64,000 bases of DNA from Gemmatimonadota bacterium (GCA_016714015.1 JADJNZ010000001.1:1240001-1304000), one strand, 5' to 3'. Counted from the first letter of the stretch, positions 46,017 through 55,621 are shown. Translations and numbers: made by a program. The notes: a model not told the origin generated them from the letters alone.

Positions 46017-46062
46017 GCCGGGCACTCTATGCGGCACCGGGAAGCGGGTCAATGAGGTGGCG

Positions 46063-46983
46063 ATGCTGGTCGGGGTGATCGGGGTGGCGATCGCGGCAGG
46101 GTTGGTGGCGTTCCTGCTCTATGAGCGGGGGCAGCGCCGCCGCCTGAAGGAGCGGAGTGCCGAGCTCGAGCATCTGTCGTTCGAGCTCGCACGGGCCAAC
46201 CGTGCCAAGTCGGAGTTCCTCGCCAACGTCTCGCACGAACTGCGGACCCCGCTCGCGGCCATCGTGGGGTTCGTCGACCTCCTGCGGGATGGATCTTATG
46301 GCGAGTTGGGCCCGCGGATGATCGGGCCCGTGGAGCGGATCCAGGCGTCAGCCGAACACTTGCAGGCGCTCGTGGATCAGGTGCTCGACCTCGCGAAGCT
46401 CTCGGCTGGACGACTCGACGTGCACCGGGAGCCGCTCTCGTTGCGGGCCTTCGTGATCGATGTGGCGAGTGAGGTCGAGCCGCTGGTCATTGAGAAGGGG
46501 CTGGCCCTCGCGATCCAGGTGCCGGCGACGCTGCCGCGGGTGAGCACCGACCCGACCCACCTGCGGCAGATCCTCGTGAACCTGCTGGGGAATGCGGTGA
46601 AATACACGCCGGCGGGAAGCATCACGGTGCGGGCGACCTACGTCCCGGACGGGGCGGTGCATGAGGCGACGGCGACGGCGGCCAAGCGGCCGCTCCTGGC
46701 GGCGGGTGGCAACTGGATCGCCCTCCAGGTGGTCGATACCGGGATCGGCATCGCACCGAAGGATCAGGAGCGGATCTTCGAGGAGTTCGAGCAGGTCCAG
46801 GCCGGTTCGCGTGGCGACTCGGAACGCCGGGGAACGGGGCTTGGGCTCTCGATCACCCGGCGACTCGCGCGCTTGCTCGATGGCGACATCACGCTGGAGA
46901 GCGTGGTCGGGGCAGGTGCGACCTTCACCTGCTGGCTCCCTGCCGACCCGGCGCCGCGGGGCGCCGGGGACGGGACGGTCTAG
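46063..46983 (+). CDS. membrane-bound sensor histidine kinase
   Basis: 306 residues from ATG 46063. One N-terminal membrane helix (LVGVIGVAIAAGLVAFLLY), a short coiled linker, then HisKA with the phosphoaccepting His58 (FLANVSHELRTPL) and an HATPase domain with NLLGNAVKYTP (N box), DTGIGIAPKDQERIFEEFEQ (G1/F box) and GTGLGLSI (G2). There is no visible periplasmic sensor domain, so the input is cytoplasmic or via partners. No response regulator adjacent. Its stop shares CTAG with the convergent kinase gene. Confidence 0.92.
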   Translation: MLVGVIGVAIAAGLVAFLLYERGQRRRLKERSAELEHLSFELARANRAKSEFLANVSHELRTPLAAIVGFVDLLRDGSYGELGPRMIGPVERIQASAEHLQALVDQVLDLAKLSAGRLDVHREPLSLRAFVIDVASEVEPLVIEKGLALAIQVPATLPRVSTDPTHLRQILVNLLGNAVKYTPAGSITVRATYVPDGAVHEATATAAKRPLLAAGGNWIALQVVDTGIGIAPKDQERIFEEFEQVQAGSRGDSERRGTGLGLSITRRLARLLDGDITLESVVGAGATFTCWLPADPAPRGAGDGTV

Positions 46984-47897
46984 CGACCGAAGAGGCCCTT
47001 CATCTTCGAGAAGAGCCCGGGCCCCTCGTTCGAAGCGATCTTCGTTGGGAACGGGTCCTGGAGCGCGACACGGAGCGCGTCCGCGAATGCGATCACCGAC
47101 TCGTAGCGGTCCTTCGGCGCCTTGGCGAGGCCCTTCATGACGACCTCCTCCACCGGGGTGGAGTAGGCGATGTCCGGCTTGGCCTTGTTGAGCGCGACCG
47201 GCGGCTGCGAGAGGAGTTGCGTGAACATCTCGCGCGGGCTCTTCGCCGTGTAGGGCAGCGTGCCCGTGAGGAACTGGTAGGCCATCGTCGCCAGCGAGTA
47301 CTGGTCCGCCGCGGGCGAGACCACCTCGCCTGACAGCGCTTCGGGGGCGACGTACATCAGCGTGCCGACGAAGAATCCGGCGCGGGTGAGCCGCTGGTCG
47401 GGCGTGACATCGGTGGAGGTCGCGATCCCGAAGTCGAGCAGCTTCACCGTGCGCGTGTCGTGATCGTACATCACGTTATCCGGCTTCAGGTCGCGATGCA
47501 CGATGCCGGCCGTGTGCGCGGCAAAGACGGCTCCCGCGATCTGGCTGATGACGGCCGCCACCTCATCCGGCGGGAACGGCGCGTTGCGCTTCGCGTAGCT
47601 CTCCATCAACTCGCCGGCGGCCCACTCGATCACGAGGTAGGGGAGCCCGGCATCCTCGCCCGTCTCGATCGTGCGGATCACGTTCGGACCGGTCACGCGC
47701 GTGCCGAAGCTGGCCTCGCGAGTGAACCGGGCGACCGCGGTACGATCGGAGCGGAGTTTCTCCTTGAGGACCTTGAGCGCGACCGTCCCGTGCGTCGGGT
47801 GCTGGGCGCGATAGACGGTGGCCGTCCCTCCCTCACCGACGCGGTCGAGGAGGGTGAATCCGGCGATGGTGGTTCCGACGAGTGGGTCACGAGTCAC
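46980..47897 (-). CDS. serine/threonine protein kinase (PknB type), soluble
   Basis: 305 residues. Hanks kinase motifs are complete: RVGEGGTATVYR glycine loop, VALKVL (Lys42), HRDLKPDN (catalytic Asp136), LLDFGIAT, and GTLMYVAPEAL of the P+1 loop. Unlike PknB there is no membrane segment or PASTA repeats after the catalytic domain, only about 30 residues. Divergent from the GWxTD lipoprotein gene by 118 bases. Confidence 0.92.
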   Translation of the reverse strand: MTRDPLVGTTIAGFTLLDRVGEGGTATVYRAQHPTHGTVALKVLKEKLRSDRTAVARFTREASFGTRVTGPNVIRTIETGEDAGLPYLVIEWAAGELMESYAKRNAPFPPDEVAAVISQIAGAVFAAHTAGIVHRDLKPDNVMYDHDTRTVKLLDFGIATSTDVTPDQRLTRAGFFVGTLMYVAPEALSGEVVSPAADQYSLATMAYQFLTGTLPYTAKSPREMFTQLLSQPPVALNKAKPDIAYSTPVEEVVMKGLAKAPKDRYESVIAFADALRVALQDPFPTKIASNEGPGLFSKMKGLFGR

Positions 47898-48015
47898 GCG
47901 GCGAAGCTATCGGAACGCGCTCGTCCCGGCAAGCGAGCCCACCGATGACCGGATGCCGGTTCGCGGGGTAGATTTGACACCGCGCCACGCCACGGCGCGC
48001 CCCACCCACGCGCCC

Positions 48016-49407
48016 ATGCCCTCGCTCCGCCTCGCTCGCGTCCTGTTCGCCGCCCTCCTCGTCGTGTCCTGCGGCGGCGGGGGGCGCACGCCTCCGCCCG
48101 GCGGAGCACCTGGTGCCCGCCCCGGTCCGTCCGCGGAGGGCGCGGCCCCGCGCGCCCAACAGGGGATCAGTTTCGACGCCACCCCGCTCTTCCGGCAGAT
48201 GGGGATGCTGGCCCGGGGGCTTCCCTTCCCCTTGGTCGGGCGCGCCGCCTTCGCTGCCACGCCGTCCCCCGATTCCACGCATGTCGTCGTCGCCGTGGCG
48301 TTCGCCAACGCCACCCTGGCCTTCGCGCGCGAAGCCGACAACCGGTTCCGGGCCAACTACACGGTCGCCATGACGCTCTCGCGCGACGCGGTCGCGGTCG
48401 CCAGCTCGCAGGCTTCGGAGCAGCTCCTCGTGGGCACGTATCGCGAGACGACACGCACCGACGAGAGCGTCATCCACCAGGAGATCCTCGACGTCGCGCC
48501 CGGACGCTACACGCTGACGGTCGCGGTGCGTGACGAAGGGAGCCAGCGCACGGCCCAGGAACAGATCGCGATCCTGGTCCCGCGCCTCGGGGAGGGCACG
48601 CTCTCCTCGCCGATGCCGATCGCCGAGGTGACGCCGCGGTCGTCGCGGGATTCGGTGCCGCTGGTGCTGCTCAACCCGGCGGCGATTGCCGTCGCGGGAC
48701 GCGACAGCGTGCTCCCGGTCTATCTCGAGGGGTACGGGGACACCACCGCGGCCGTTCGCCTCCTCATCCGTAGCGAGCGTGGACGCGTGTTGTGGAACGA
48801 CACCGTGCGCGTCAGCGCCCGCGGCGCGATGCGCGCAGGGGTCGTCGAGGTTCCGGTCTCGCGCATCGGCATCGGCGTGGCGCAGCTCACGTTCGTGCGT
48901 GACGGCGGCACCGATTCCTCCTCCACCTACGTCTTCGTCGGGTTCGGCGGTGACCTGCCGGTCGCGACGTATGACGAGATGGTGAACTACCTGCGCTGGT
49001 TCGCGCAGCCGTATCGGCTCCAGAAGTTGCGGGATGCCAGCGAGGAGACGCGCCCGGCGGCGTGGGCCGAGTTCGCGCGCGAGACGGACGACCGGCCCGA
49101 GACGCCGATGCATGAGGGCCTTCGCGATTATTTCGCGCGCCTCATTCGGGCCAACGGCCGCTTCCGCGAGGAGGCGACGCCCGGCTGGATGTCCGACCGG
49201 GGGCGCGTCTACGTCTCGCTGGGGGAACCGGATCAGATCATCGAGCCGCAGGTCGCCGACTTCTCGCGCGGGCGCCAGCAGCTCTGGGACTACCGCTCGC
49301 AGAATATGCAACTCGTGTTCTACGATCAGACCGGCACCGGGCGCTGGCGCCTCACGCAGGCGAGCGAGGTGCGCTTCGAGTCCGAGTTCCGGCGGCGCCT
49401 GAAGTGA
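48016..49407 (+). CDS. GWxTD-domain-like lipoprotein
   Basis: 463 residues from ATG 48016. Lipobox LVVSC (Cys19), a Gly/Pro-rich linker, beta-rich modules (about 80-330), and a C-terminal domain with ATPGWMSDRGRVYVSLGEPDQIIEP, the GWxTD family signature with Ser for Thr, then LWDYRSQNMQLVFYDQTGTGRWRL. This domain is common in Gemmatimonadota and related phyla; function not established. Coupled by GTGA overlap to the polyprenol-kinase-like gene. Confidence 0.8.
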   Translation: MPSLRLARVLFAALLVVSCGGGGRTPPPGGAPGARPGPSAEGAAPRAQQGISFDATPLFRQMGMLARGLPFPLVGRAAFAATPSPDSTHVVVAVAFANATLAFAREADNRFRANYTVAMTLSRDAVAVASSQASEQLLVGTYRETTRTDESVIHQEILDVAPGRYTLTVAVRDEGSQRTAQEQIAILVPRLGEGTLSSPMPIAEVTPRSSRDSVPLVLLNPAAIAVAGRDSVLPVYLEGYGDTTAAVRLLIRSERGRVLWNDTVRVSARGAMRAGVVEVPVSRIGIGVAQLTFVRDGGTDSSSTYVFVGFGGDLPVATYDEMVNYLRWFAQPYRLQKLRDASEETRPAAWAEFARETDDRPETPMHEGLRDYFARLIRANGRFREEATPGWMSDRGRVYVSLGEPDQIIEPQVADFSRGRQQLWDYRSQNMQLVFYDQTGTGRWRLTQASEVRFESEFRRRLK

Positions 49408-50003
49408 GCGACGCGCGCGCCTTCTCGTGGCGCGCCGAACTCGGGCGGAAGGGCGTCCATCTCGCGTCGGCCGCCTTCCCGCTCGCGTGGGCGTTCGCGG
49501 TGGTGGATCGACGGGGGATCATCCTCGTCCTCGCGCTGGGGCTCGGCATCGCCGTCGCGCTCGAGGTCCTGCGTCGTCGCGCGGGCGCGATCGGCCGCTG
49601 GTTCGACGCGTGGTTCGGCTGGATGCTCCGTGCGCACGAGCGCACCGCGCTCACCGGAGCGACCTGGTTCCTCGGCGCGATGCTGCTCTGCGCCGTGGTA
49701 CTCCCGGAGCGGGCGGCGATCTCCGCGCTCTGGGCCGGAGTCTTCGGTGATGCCGCGGCGGCCCTCGTCGGGCGCGCGGTCGCCGCACGCGCCGCAGCCA
49801 AGGGAAAGACACCGGTGGGTTCGCTCGCCTGCTGCTTCGCCAGCGCGGTCGGTCCAGTCTGGCTCGTGGCCGCTTCACCCATCCAGGCGCTCGGCATCGG
49901 CGTGGCGGCGATGCTCGCTGAACGGCCCGCCCTCGCCCTCGACGACAACGCGCGCGTCGCCGTCGCCGCGGGGCTCGCGGCGTGGGGACTCGGCGTCGCG
50001 TAG
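49404..50003 (+). CDS. dolichol/phytol kinase-like membrane protein
   Basis: 199 residues, GTG start overlapping the previous stop. Several hydrophobic helices; ELGRKGVHLASAAFPLAW and VFGDAAAALVGRAVAARA … GKTPVGSLACC follow the layout of the SEC59/dolichol-kinase-like CTP-dependent lipid kinases (arginine-lysine with His, then GD-AA-VG, then GK-ExGS). Phosphorylation of a polyprenol or diacylglycerol is plausible, but the substrate is unknown. Ends ten bases before polA. Confidence 0.7.
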   Translation: MSDARAFSWRAELGRKGVHLASAAFPLAWAFAVVDRRGIILVLALGLGIAVALEVLRRRAGAIGRWFDAWFGWMLRAHERTALTGATWFLGAMLLCAVVLPERAAISALWAGVFGDAAAALVGRAVAARAAAKGKTPVGSLACCFASAVGPVWLVAASPIQALGIGVAAMLAERPALALDDNARVAVAAGLAAWGLGVA

Positions 50004-50012
50004 TTTTGGGGC

Positions 50013-53003
50013 ATGTCGATCCCCGGACGCCCGCGGCTCTACCTCATTGACGGTTACGCGCTGATCTTCCGTTCCTTCCACGCCCTGGGTGGTGGGACGC
50101 CGCTGCGCAACGCGCGCGGCGAGAACACCGGGATGGCGAAGGGTGTCAGCGACTTCCTCAAGCGCCTCATCGAGAAGCACAAGCCCGACTATCTCGCTTG
50201 GATCAACGACGCCGGCTCGTCGGGTCGCGAGGAGATGCTCGAGGCATACAAGGCCAACCGTGTCGCACTCCCGCCGGAGGAGCAGGAGGACTTCGACACC
50301 GGGCTCGAGCGCGTCCGCCAGCTGCTCGCCGCGTACCGGATCCCGACGCTCGCGCTCGACGGTTTCGAGGCGGATGACGTGATCGCGACGCTCGCGCGCC
50401 AGGGGGCCGCGCGGGACCTCGAGGTGTGCGTCGTCTCGGGCGACAAGGACCTCCTCCAGCTCGTTGCCCCCAAGGTGTGGGTCCTCAATCCCTGGCACGG
50501 GCCGCCGGGGCGGACCACGGAGAAATGGTACGGGCTGGAGAATGCGCACGAGCGCCTCGGGGTCCCCCCCGAGCGCGTCGTCGACTACCTCGCACTCGTC
50601 GGGGACACCGCGGACAACGTCCCCGGGGTGAAGGGCATCGGCGACAAGGGCGCGCTCGCGCTGATCGAGAAGTACGGGACCGTCGAGGCGATGATCGCGC
50701 ATCTCGACGAGATCGAGCCGACCCGCACGCGCAACGCGCTCGCACAGAACGTCGAGAACGCGAAGCTCAGCAAGCGGCTCGTCACGCTACAGTACGACCT
50801 CGCCGTCACGCTCGACCCGGAGGCGCTCATGCTCCGTGAGCCCGACTGGGCCGCGCTACGCGACCTCTTCGTCGAACTCGAGTTCAACTCCGCCGCGCGC
50901 ACGGCGGCGGTCAATGCCGATGGTGGGAAGGGGGGCGCCCCGCAGGCGGCGGCATCCGACGGGACGGCGGCCGAGGGCGGGACGGACGTTGAGGCACACA
51001 TGGTGAGCGCGCGTCAGGCGCGCGCCGCGGCCGCGAGCGTCCCGGACACGCCGGCCACCGTGCCGCTCGACTACCGAATCGCCGACACGCCCGCACTCGT
51101 CGCCGAGGTCATCGCCGAGGCGCGGGCCGCGGGCATGATCGCCGTCGACACCGAGACCATTCTCGATGCCGACGCGCCGCCGATCATCACGCCCATGCGC
51201 GCGAACCTGGTCGCGATCTCCATCGGGACCGCCCCCGGCAAGGCATGGTACCTCCCCTTCGCGCACCGCCTGCCGCGCGAGGCGCAGGGCGGACTCGCCC
51301 TCGGGGATGCGCCGGTGAAGCCCAAGAAGGGCCCGAGCGCCGACAGTTCCATCGCGGCCCGGATGCTCGCCGAGGGCGAGCACCCGGTGGTCAACCTCCC
51401 CCCGCTCCTCTCCGATGCGATGGCGCCGCTCCGCGGCCTCCTTGAGGACCCGGCGGTGCGGAAGACGGCGCACAACGCCAAGTACGACCTCCTCGTGTTG
51501 CGTCGTGCGGGAATCGGGCTCCGCGGCCTCGACTTCGATTCGATGCTCGCGAGTTACGTCATCGATCCCGGACGCCGATCGCACGCGATCGACGCGCTCG
51601 CCGTCGACTTCCTCGGTCTCGCCATGACGGGGTACGACGAGCTCTGTGGCAAGGGGAAGAACGAGATTCCGTACGACGAGGTCCCGATCGCCGCCGCACG
51701 CGACTACTCCTGCGCCGACAGCGACCTCGCCTTGCGCCTGCGCGCGCTCCTTGAGCCCAAGCTCGCCGAGCACGAGGTGGGGCCGTTGCTCCGCGACGTC
51801 GAGTTGCCACTCATCGACGTCCTCGCCGAGATGGAGTGGACCGGCGTCACCATCGACGTGCCCTGGTTCCATTCGCTCAAGGCCCGCTTCGAGGCCGCAC
51901 GCAAGGAGCTGGAGACGCAGATCCACGCCGAGGCCGGCGAGATGTTCAACATCGCGAGCAACCAGCAGCTCCGCACGATCCTGTTCGAGAAGCTCGCGCT
52001 CCCGGTGAAGAAGAAGACGGCCACCGGCGCGAGCACCGATGCCAGCGTGCTGCAGGAACTGGCCGACGAGGGCCATACCCTGCCCGGCCTGTTGATGGAG
52101 TACCGGGAGCTCGCCAAGCTCGAGAACACGTACCTCGACACCCTCCCCACGCTCGTCAACCCGCGGACCGGACGGCTCCACACCTCGTACGCGCAGACGG
52201 TGGCGGCGACGGGTCGACTCTCGTCGCACGACCCGAACCTCCAGAACATCCCCATCCGTCGCGAGCTCGGGAAGGACATCCGGCGGGGCTTCATCCCGCG
52301 GCCGGGGTGGCGCTTCATGGCCGCGGACTACTCGCAGATCGAGTTGCGGCTCCTCGCCCACCTCTCCCACGACCCGGCCTTCGTCGAGGCCTTCCGTGCC
52401 GGGGGCGACATCCATCGGCAGACCGCGAGCGTGATCTTCGGCGTGCCGCTCGAGCTCGTCTCGAGCGAGATGCGGGCTCGCGCGAAGACGATCAACTTCG
52501 CGACGATCTACGGTCAGGGGGCGCATGCCCTTTCGCGGCAGTTGAAGATCGAGCACGCCGAGGCCAAGGCGTTCATCGAGACCTACTTCACTCGCTTCGC
52601 CGGTGTACGGCGCTACCTCGACGCGGCGGTCGAGCAGGCGCGTACGCGAGGCTACGTGGAGACCATCTTCCGCCGCCGGCGCTACATCCCGGAGATCCAC
52701 GACCGCAACTTCAACACGCGCGCGTTCGGCGAGCGGCTCTCGCAGAACTCGCCCATCCAGGGATCGGCGGCCGACCTCGTCAAGGTGGCAATGATCCGCA
52801 TCGATGCGGCCCTGCGGGCCGCGGCACTGGAGGCGAAGATGCTCCTCCAGGTCCATGACGAACTCGTCTTCGAGTTCCCGTCGGACGAGGAGGCCGCATT
52901 GCGTTCGCTCGTGGAGCGGGAGATGACCACCGCGGTGGCGCTCGACGTGCCTCTGGTCGTTGACATCGGGACTGGGGCGAACTGGCTCGACGCCAAGGCC
53001 TGA
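50013..53003 (+). CDS. polA: DNA polymerase I
   Basis: 996 residues, longer than the usual 930. 5' nuclease domain (1-290) with DGYALIFRSFHAL and VSGDKDLLQL; a Gly/Ala-rich linker (about 300-345); 3'-5' exonuclease domain with intact DTET, NAKYDLLVLRRAG and YSCADSDLALRLR, so proofreading looks functional; polymerase domain with AADYSQIELRLLAHLS, ARAKTINFATIYGQGAHALSRQL (O helix) and QVHDELVFE. Used for Okazaki-fragment maturation and repair. Confidence 0.96.
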   Translation: MSIPGRPRLYLIDGYALIFRSFHALGGGTPLRNARGENTGMAKGVSDFLKRLIEKHKPDYLAWINDAGSSGREEMLEAYKANRVALPPEEQEDFDTGLERVRQLLAAYRIPTLALDGFEADDVIATLARQGAARDLEVCVVSGDKDLLQLVAPKVWVLNPWHGPPGRTTEKWYGLENAHERLGVPPERVVDYLALVGDTADNVPGVKGIGDKGALALIEKYGTVEAMIAHLDEIEPTRTRNALAQNVENAKLSKRLVTLQYDLAVTLDPEALMLREPDWAALRDLFVELEFNSAARTAAVNADGGKGGAPQAAASDGTAAEGGTDVEAHMVSARQARAAAASVPDTPATVPLDYRIADTPALVAEVIAEARAAGMIAVDTETILDADAPPIITPMRANLVAISIGTAPGKAWYLPFAHRLPREAQGGLALGDAPVKPKKGPSADSSIAARMLAEGEHPVVNLPPLLSDAMAPLRGLLEDPAVRKTAHNAKYDLLVLRRAGIGLRGLDFDSMLASYVIDPGRRSHAIDALAVDFLGLAMTGYDELCGKGKNEIPYDEVPIAAARDYSCADSDLALRLRALLEPKLAEHEVGPLLRDVELPLIDVLAEMEWTGVTIDVPWFHSLKARFEAARKELETQIHAEAGEMFNIASNQQLRTILFEKLALPVKKKTATGASTDASVLQELADEGHTLPGLLMEYRELAKLENTYLDTLPTLVNPRTGRLHTSYAQTVAATGRLSSHDPNLQNIPIRRELGKDIRRGFIPRPGWRFMAADYSQIELRLLAHLSHDPAFVEAFRAGGDIHRQTASVIFGVPLELVSSEMRARAKTINFATIYGQGAHALSRQLKIEHAEAKAFIETYFTRFAGVRRYLDAAVEQARTRGYVETIFRRRRYIPEIHDRNFNTRAFGERLSQNSPIQGSAADLVKVAMIRIDAALRAAALEAKMLLQVHDELVFEFPSDEEAALRSLVEREMTTAVALDVPLVVDIGTGANWLDAKA

Positions 53004-53060
53004 ATCGGGCGTCGACGGTCCGGGGCCCTTGCAGTATGCGATGGTCGCGGAGGCTTGCCC

Positions 53061-53080
53061 GGGACCGGCGGGGACCGGCG
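53061..53080. repeat. tandem duplicated 10-mer after polA
   Basis: Two exact adjacent copies of GGGACCGGCG, 58 bases after the polA stop, followed by GCCGGG that can pair back with them. Possible part of a terminator; otherwise a simple duplication. Confidence 0.5.
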
Positions 53081-53138
53081 GCCGGGTGCTTGCGGTTCAA
53101 CACGATGCGACGCAATGTCTTACATGATCACGGTGTTC

Positions 53139-53154
53139 GGGGCCTCGCCCTTGC
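53139..53154 (+). promoter_or_regulatory. sigma54-like promoter before the pilin gene
   Basis: GG (53141-53142), ten bases, GC (53153-53154) with TTGC at the -12 element, close to the -24/-12 consensus of sigma54 promoters, which often drive pilA genes. A CCTAG T CTAGG palindrome overlaps it (53154-53164). The presence of RpoN is not known from this window. Confidence 0.35.
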
Positions 53155-53266
53155 CTAGTCTAGGACCGAGGGACCGCCTATCCTCGAGACGCCGTCACCT
53201 TCCGGCGTGATGCGCGTCACTGTTCAGTACCCGGTTCGCTCCCCCCACCTGGTGTCGTGGAGTCTG

Positions 53267-53647
53267 ATGTCGTCTCGTCGCGGTTTCACTCTCATCGAAC
53301 TGCTCATCGTCGTTGTGATCATCGGCATCATCGCCGCGATCGCGGTGCCGAAGTTCAATTCGACCAAGGGCAAGGCGCACGCCGCCGCCCTCAAGGGTGA
53401 CCTGCACAATCTCGCGACCGCGCAGGAATCGTACTTCTACGCGTGGCAGACCTACTCGACCGACACCTCGGCGCTCAACTGGAAGGGTTCGCGCGGCTCG
53501 CAACTCACGATCGTGAACGCGACGCGCGGTGGCTGGTCCGCGATGGCCACGCACCCGCTCTCCTATCCGCTCACCTGTGCCATGTACCAAGGGTCGGTCG
53601 CTCCGCTCGCGCCGGCGACGGTCGAGGGTGTCATCACCTGTCAGTGA
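53267..53647 (+). CDS. type IV pilin-like / type II pseudopilin protein
   Basis: 126 residues from ATG 53267 (GGAG four bases upstream). The short basic leader MSSRRG precedes FTLIELLIVVVIIGIIAAIAV, the prepilin peptidase site and N-terminal helix; Glu5 of the mature protein is present. A globular domain with two cysteines near the C-terminus (LTCAMYQ … ITCQ) resembles the disulfide loop of short pilins. A major pilin versus minor pseudopilin cannot be decided. Following genes are coupled: GTGA, then ATGA. Confidence 0.88.
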   Translation: MSSRRGFTLIELLIVVVIIGIIAAIAVPKFNSTKGKAHAAALKGDLHNLATAQESYFYAWQTYSTDTSALNWKGSRGSQLTIVNATRGGWSAMATHPLSYPLTCAMYQGSVAPLAPATVEGVITCQ

Positions 53648-53976
53648 TCGACCCGGGCGGCCCCCCCGTCCCGCCCGTTCCTCCACCGCGTGATCGGGCG
53701 GCTTTGCAGCTCGAGTGGGAGGAGTTCGCGCATCGTCGCGAGGGCATGATCCACGCGATGACAGGCGGCCTCTGGCTGCATCGCCACGTCTGGTTCGGCC
53801 GCCGCCTGGCGCACCTCGTCTCCACCGACAAGGCGCGCCTGCTCGCGTGGGGCGCCCGCGTCGGAATGCCCGCCGAGCGCCTGCAGTACCATCCGCTGAA
53901 GGATCCGCGCGATGGCGTGCGGCGCGAGGCCTGGCACTGGGACCTCGGCGGACCCTATCTGCCGGACGCGCGATGA
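53644..53976 (+). CDS. small protein of unknown function, possibly DUF4031-like
   Basis: 110 residues, GTG start overlapping the pilin stop. A proline-rich start (PVPPVPP), then helical REGMIHAMTGGLWLHRHVWFGRRLAHLVSTDKARLLAWGARVGMPAERL and a C-terminal WHWDL. The HLxS...LLAWGARVGMPxxxL pattern faintly resembles DUF4031 proteins. It is translationally coupled to the pilin on one side and to a lipoprotein on the other. Function unknown. Confidence 0.5.
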   Translation: MIDPGGPPVPPVPPPRDRAALQLEWEEFAHRREGMIHAMTGGLWLHRHVWFGRRLAHLVSTDKARLLAWGARVGMPAERLQYHPLKDPRDGVRREAWHWDLGGPYLPDAR

Positions 53977-54719
53977 GGCGCCCGCGGTCATGGTGTCTGG
54001 CGCTGTGCGTGCTGGGGGCCTGTGGGCGCAGTGACTCGGTCGAGCGCCCGCCGGTGGCTGCGGCCTCGACGTCCGCCGCTCCCCTGACGACTCCGCGCAC
54101 GAGCGGAGACGTGGTGGACGCCGTTCCCGCGTTCCTCGCGTCATCGTGCGTCTCGGGTGATCCCGTCGAAGGACTCGTCTGGTCGTTGGACTCCGTGGCA
54201 GTCCCGTCGGTGCCGGCGACGGCGCTCGAGACGCTGTCGCCCCGGGATTCCGCGCTGCTCGCCGCGCGCATCGCGCGCATGGTCGACGTGCTGCCGGCCG
54301 ACACGTCGTCCGCCGAGTTCACGGGACTCCCCGTCACGGTGCAGTCCGCCTGGCGCCTGGTGCCCGCGGACGGCGACACGACCATCGTCGCGCTCGCGGT
54401 GCGGCGCATTCCGATCGAATCGGCACCACGCGAAGAGCGCGTCACGATCGTCGCGGCACCCGGGGCCCGGGCGGGTGTCCGTGCTCCCCTCGTGGAAGGC
54501 TGGGTGTCGCGCGAGATCGGGCGAGAGGAAGAACTGGTCGCGCGCGAGTTCGGGGGCGCTTTCGTGTCGTCGGACGGGATCGCGATCGCGTTCATCGAGG
54601 ACACGGACGCTGGTGTACGTCTCGCGGTCGTCTCGCGTCGGAGCGGACAGTGGATCTCGCAATGGGCCGGCGCGCGCGCCACCTGTAACGCGCCTGACGT
54701 TCCCCGGGACCGTCCCTAG
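53973..54719 (+). CDS. lipoprotein of unknown function
   Basis: 248 residues, ATGA overlap with the preceding gene. Lipobox VLGAC (Cys17) after a basic leader, a Ser/Ala/Pro linker, then a globular domain with LTSRDSALLAARI-like helices and beta strands such as GIAIAFIEDTDAGVRLAVVSR. No family recognised. Its TAG stop shares the four bases CTAG with the stop of the convergent permease gene. Confidence 0.55.
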   Translation: MRRPRSWCLALCVLGACGRSDSVERPPVAAASTSAAPLTTPRTSGDVVDAVPAFLASSCVSGDPVEGLVWSLDSVAVPSVPATALETLSPRDSALLAARIARMVDVLPADTSSAEFTGLPVTVQSAWRLVPADGDTTIVALAVRRIPIESAPREERVTIVAAPGARAGVRAPLVEGWVSREIGREEELVAREFGGAFVSSDGIAIAFIEDTDAGVRLAVVSRRSGQWISQWAGARATCNAPDVPRDRP

Positions 54720-55621
54720 GACCGCCCGAGCTCGGCCGGAGCTGCGGTGCGGCCGCGCTGCAATGCGAGCAACAGTAGCGTCAGCACGTACGGAAAGGCG
54801 GTGAACAGCTGGTAGGGCAGCGCGAGGCCCGCCGCCTGGAAGAGGTACTGCAAGGCGAAGGCGCCGCCGAACAGCAGCGAGGCGCCCGCCGTACCCCAGA
54901 CGGACCAACGGCCGAGCACCACGATCGCGATGGCGATGAATCCGCGTCCCGCGCTCATGCCCTCGCTGAACGTGCCGACCTGCGCGAGGACGAGTGTCGC
55001 ACCGCAGAGCCCGCCCATGGCTCCGGTGAACGCGAGCGCCGCGAGGCGAACGCGTGCCGGAGCGATTCCGGCCGCCGCCGCCGCCTCAGCGTGCTCCCCC
55101 GTCGCGCGAAGCGCGAGCCCCGCGTGCGTTCTGCGGATCCACCAGGCGAGCGCCGGCACGAGCAGGTACAGCCCGTAGGTCGGCAATGGCTGGTGGAACA
55201 GCGTCGGGCCGATTACCGGGATCTGCGACAGTCCTGGCAAGGCGATCGGCGCAACGGTCGGCGTGCCGAGCGCCGCACCGCCCGTGCCGAAGAGGCCGCG
55301 GTAGAGCGCCCCGGTCAGGCCCAGCCCGAGCATCGTCACGGCGGTGCCGGCGATGATCTGATCCGTCCGGAGGCGCACGACGAAGAAGGCGAAGACCGCG
55401 GTCAACAGCATCCCTGCGCCGATCCCGCCGGCGAATCCCGCCACCGGACCGGCGAGGCCGCTGGCGACGAGCGCACCCAGACACCCCGCGATGATCGCCC
55501 CCTCGAGCCCAAGGAAGATGACCCCGGCGCGCTCGGCCACCTGCTCACCCAGCGCGGCGAACGCCAGCGGCGTCGCCGTGCGGATCGTCGCTTGGAGGAA
55601 CGGCACGAGGATCGCTTCCAT
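54716..55621 (-). CDS. nucleoside ABC transporter permease (second subunit)
   Basis: 301 residues from ATG 55621 (TGATG; a GTG three bases upstream is equally possible). Eight or so hydrophobic segments; GVIFLGLEGAIIAGCLGALVAS and VVRLRTDQIIAGTAVTMLGLGLTGALYR with the C-terminal ATGEHAEAAAAAGIAPARVRLAALAF loop match the BPD_transp_2 permeases that work with a BMP lipoprotein (RfuD/YufQ/NupQ class). Partner of the permease upstream. Confidence 0.88.
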   Translation of the reverse strand: MEAILVPFLQATIRTATPLAFAALGEQVAERAGVIFLGLEGAIIAGCLGALVASGLAGPVAGFAGGIGAGMLLTAVFAFFVVRLRTDQIIAGTAVTMLGLGLTGALYRGLFGTGGAALGTPTVAPIALPGLSQIPVIGPTLFHQPLPTYGLYLLVPALAWWIRRTHAGLALRATGEHAEAAAAAGIAPARVRLAALAFTGAMGGLCGATLVLAQVGTFSEGMSAGRGFIAIAIVVLGRWSVWGTAGASLLFGGAFALQYLFQAAGLALPYQLFTAFPYVLTLLLLALQRGRTAAPAELGRS

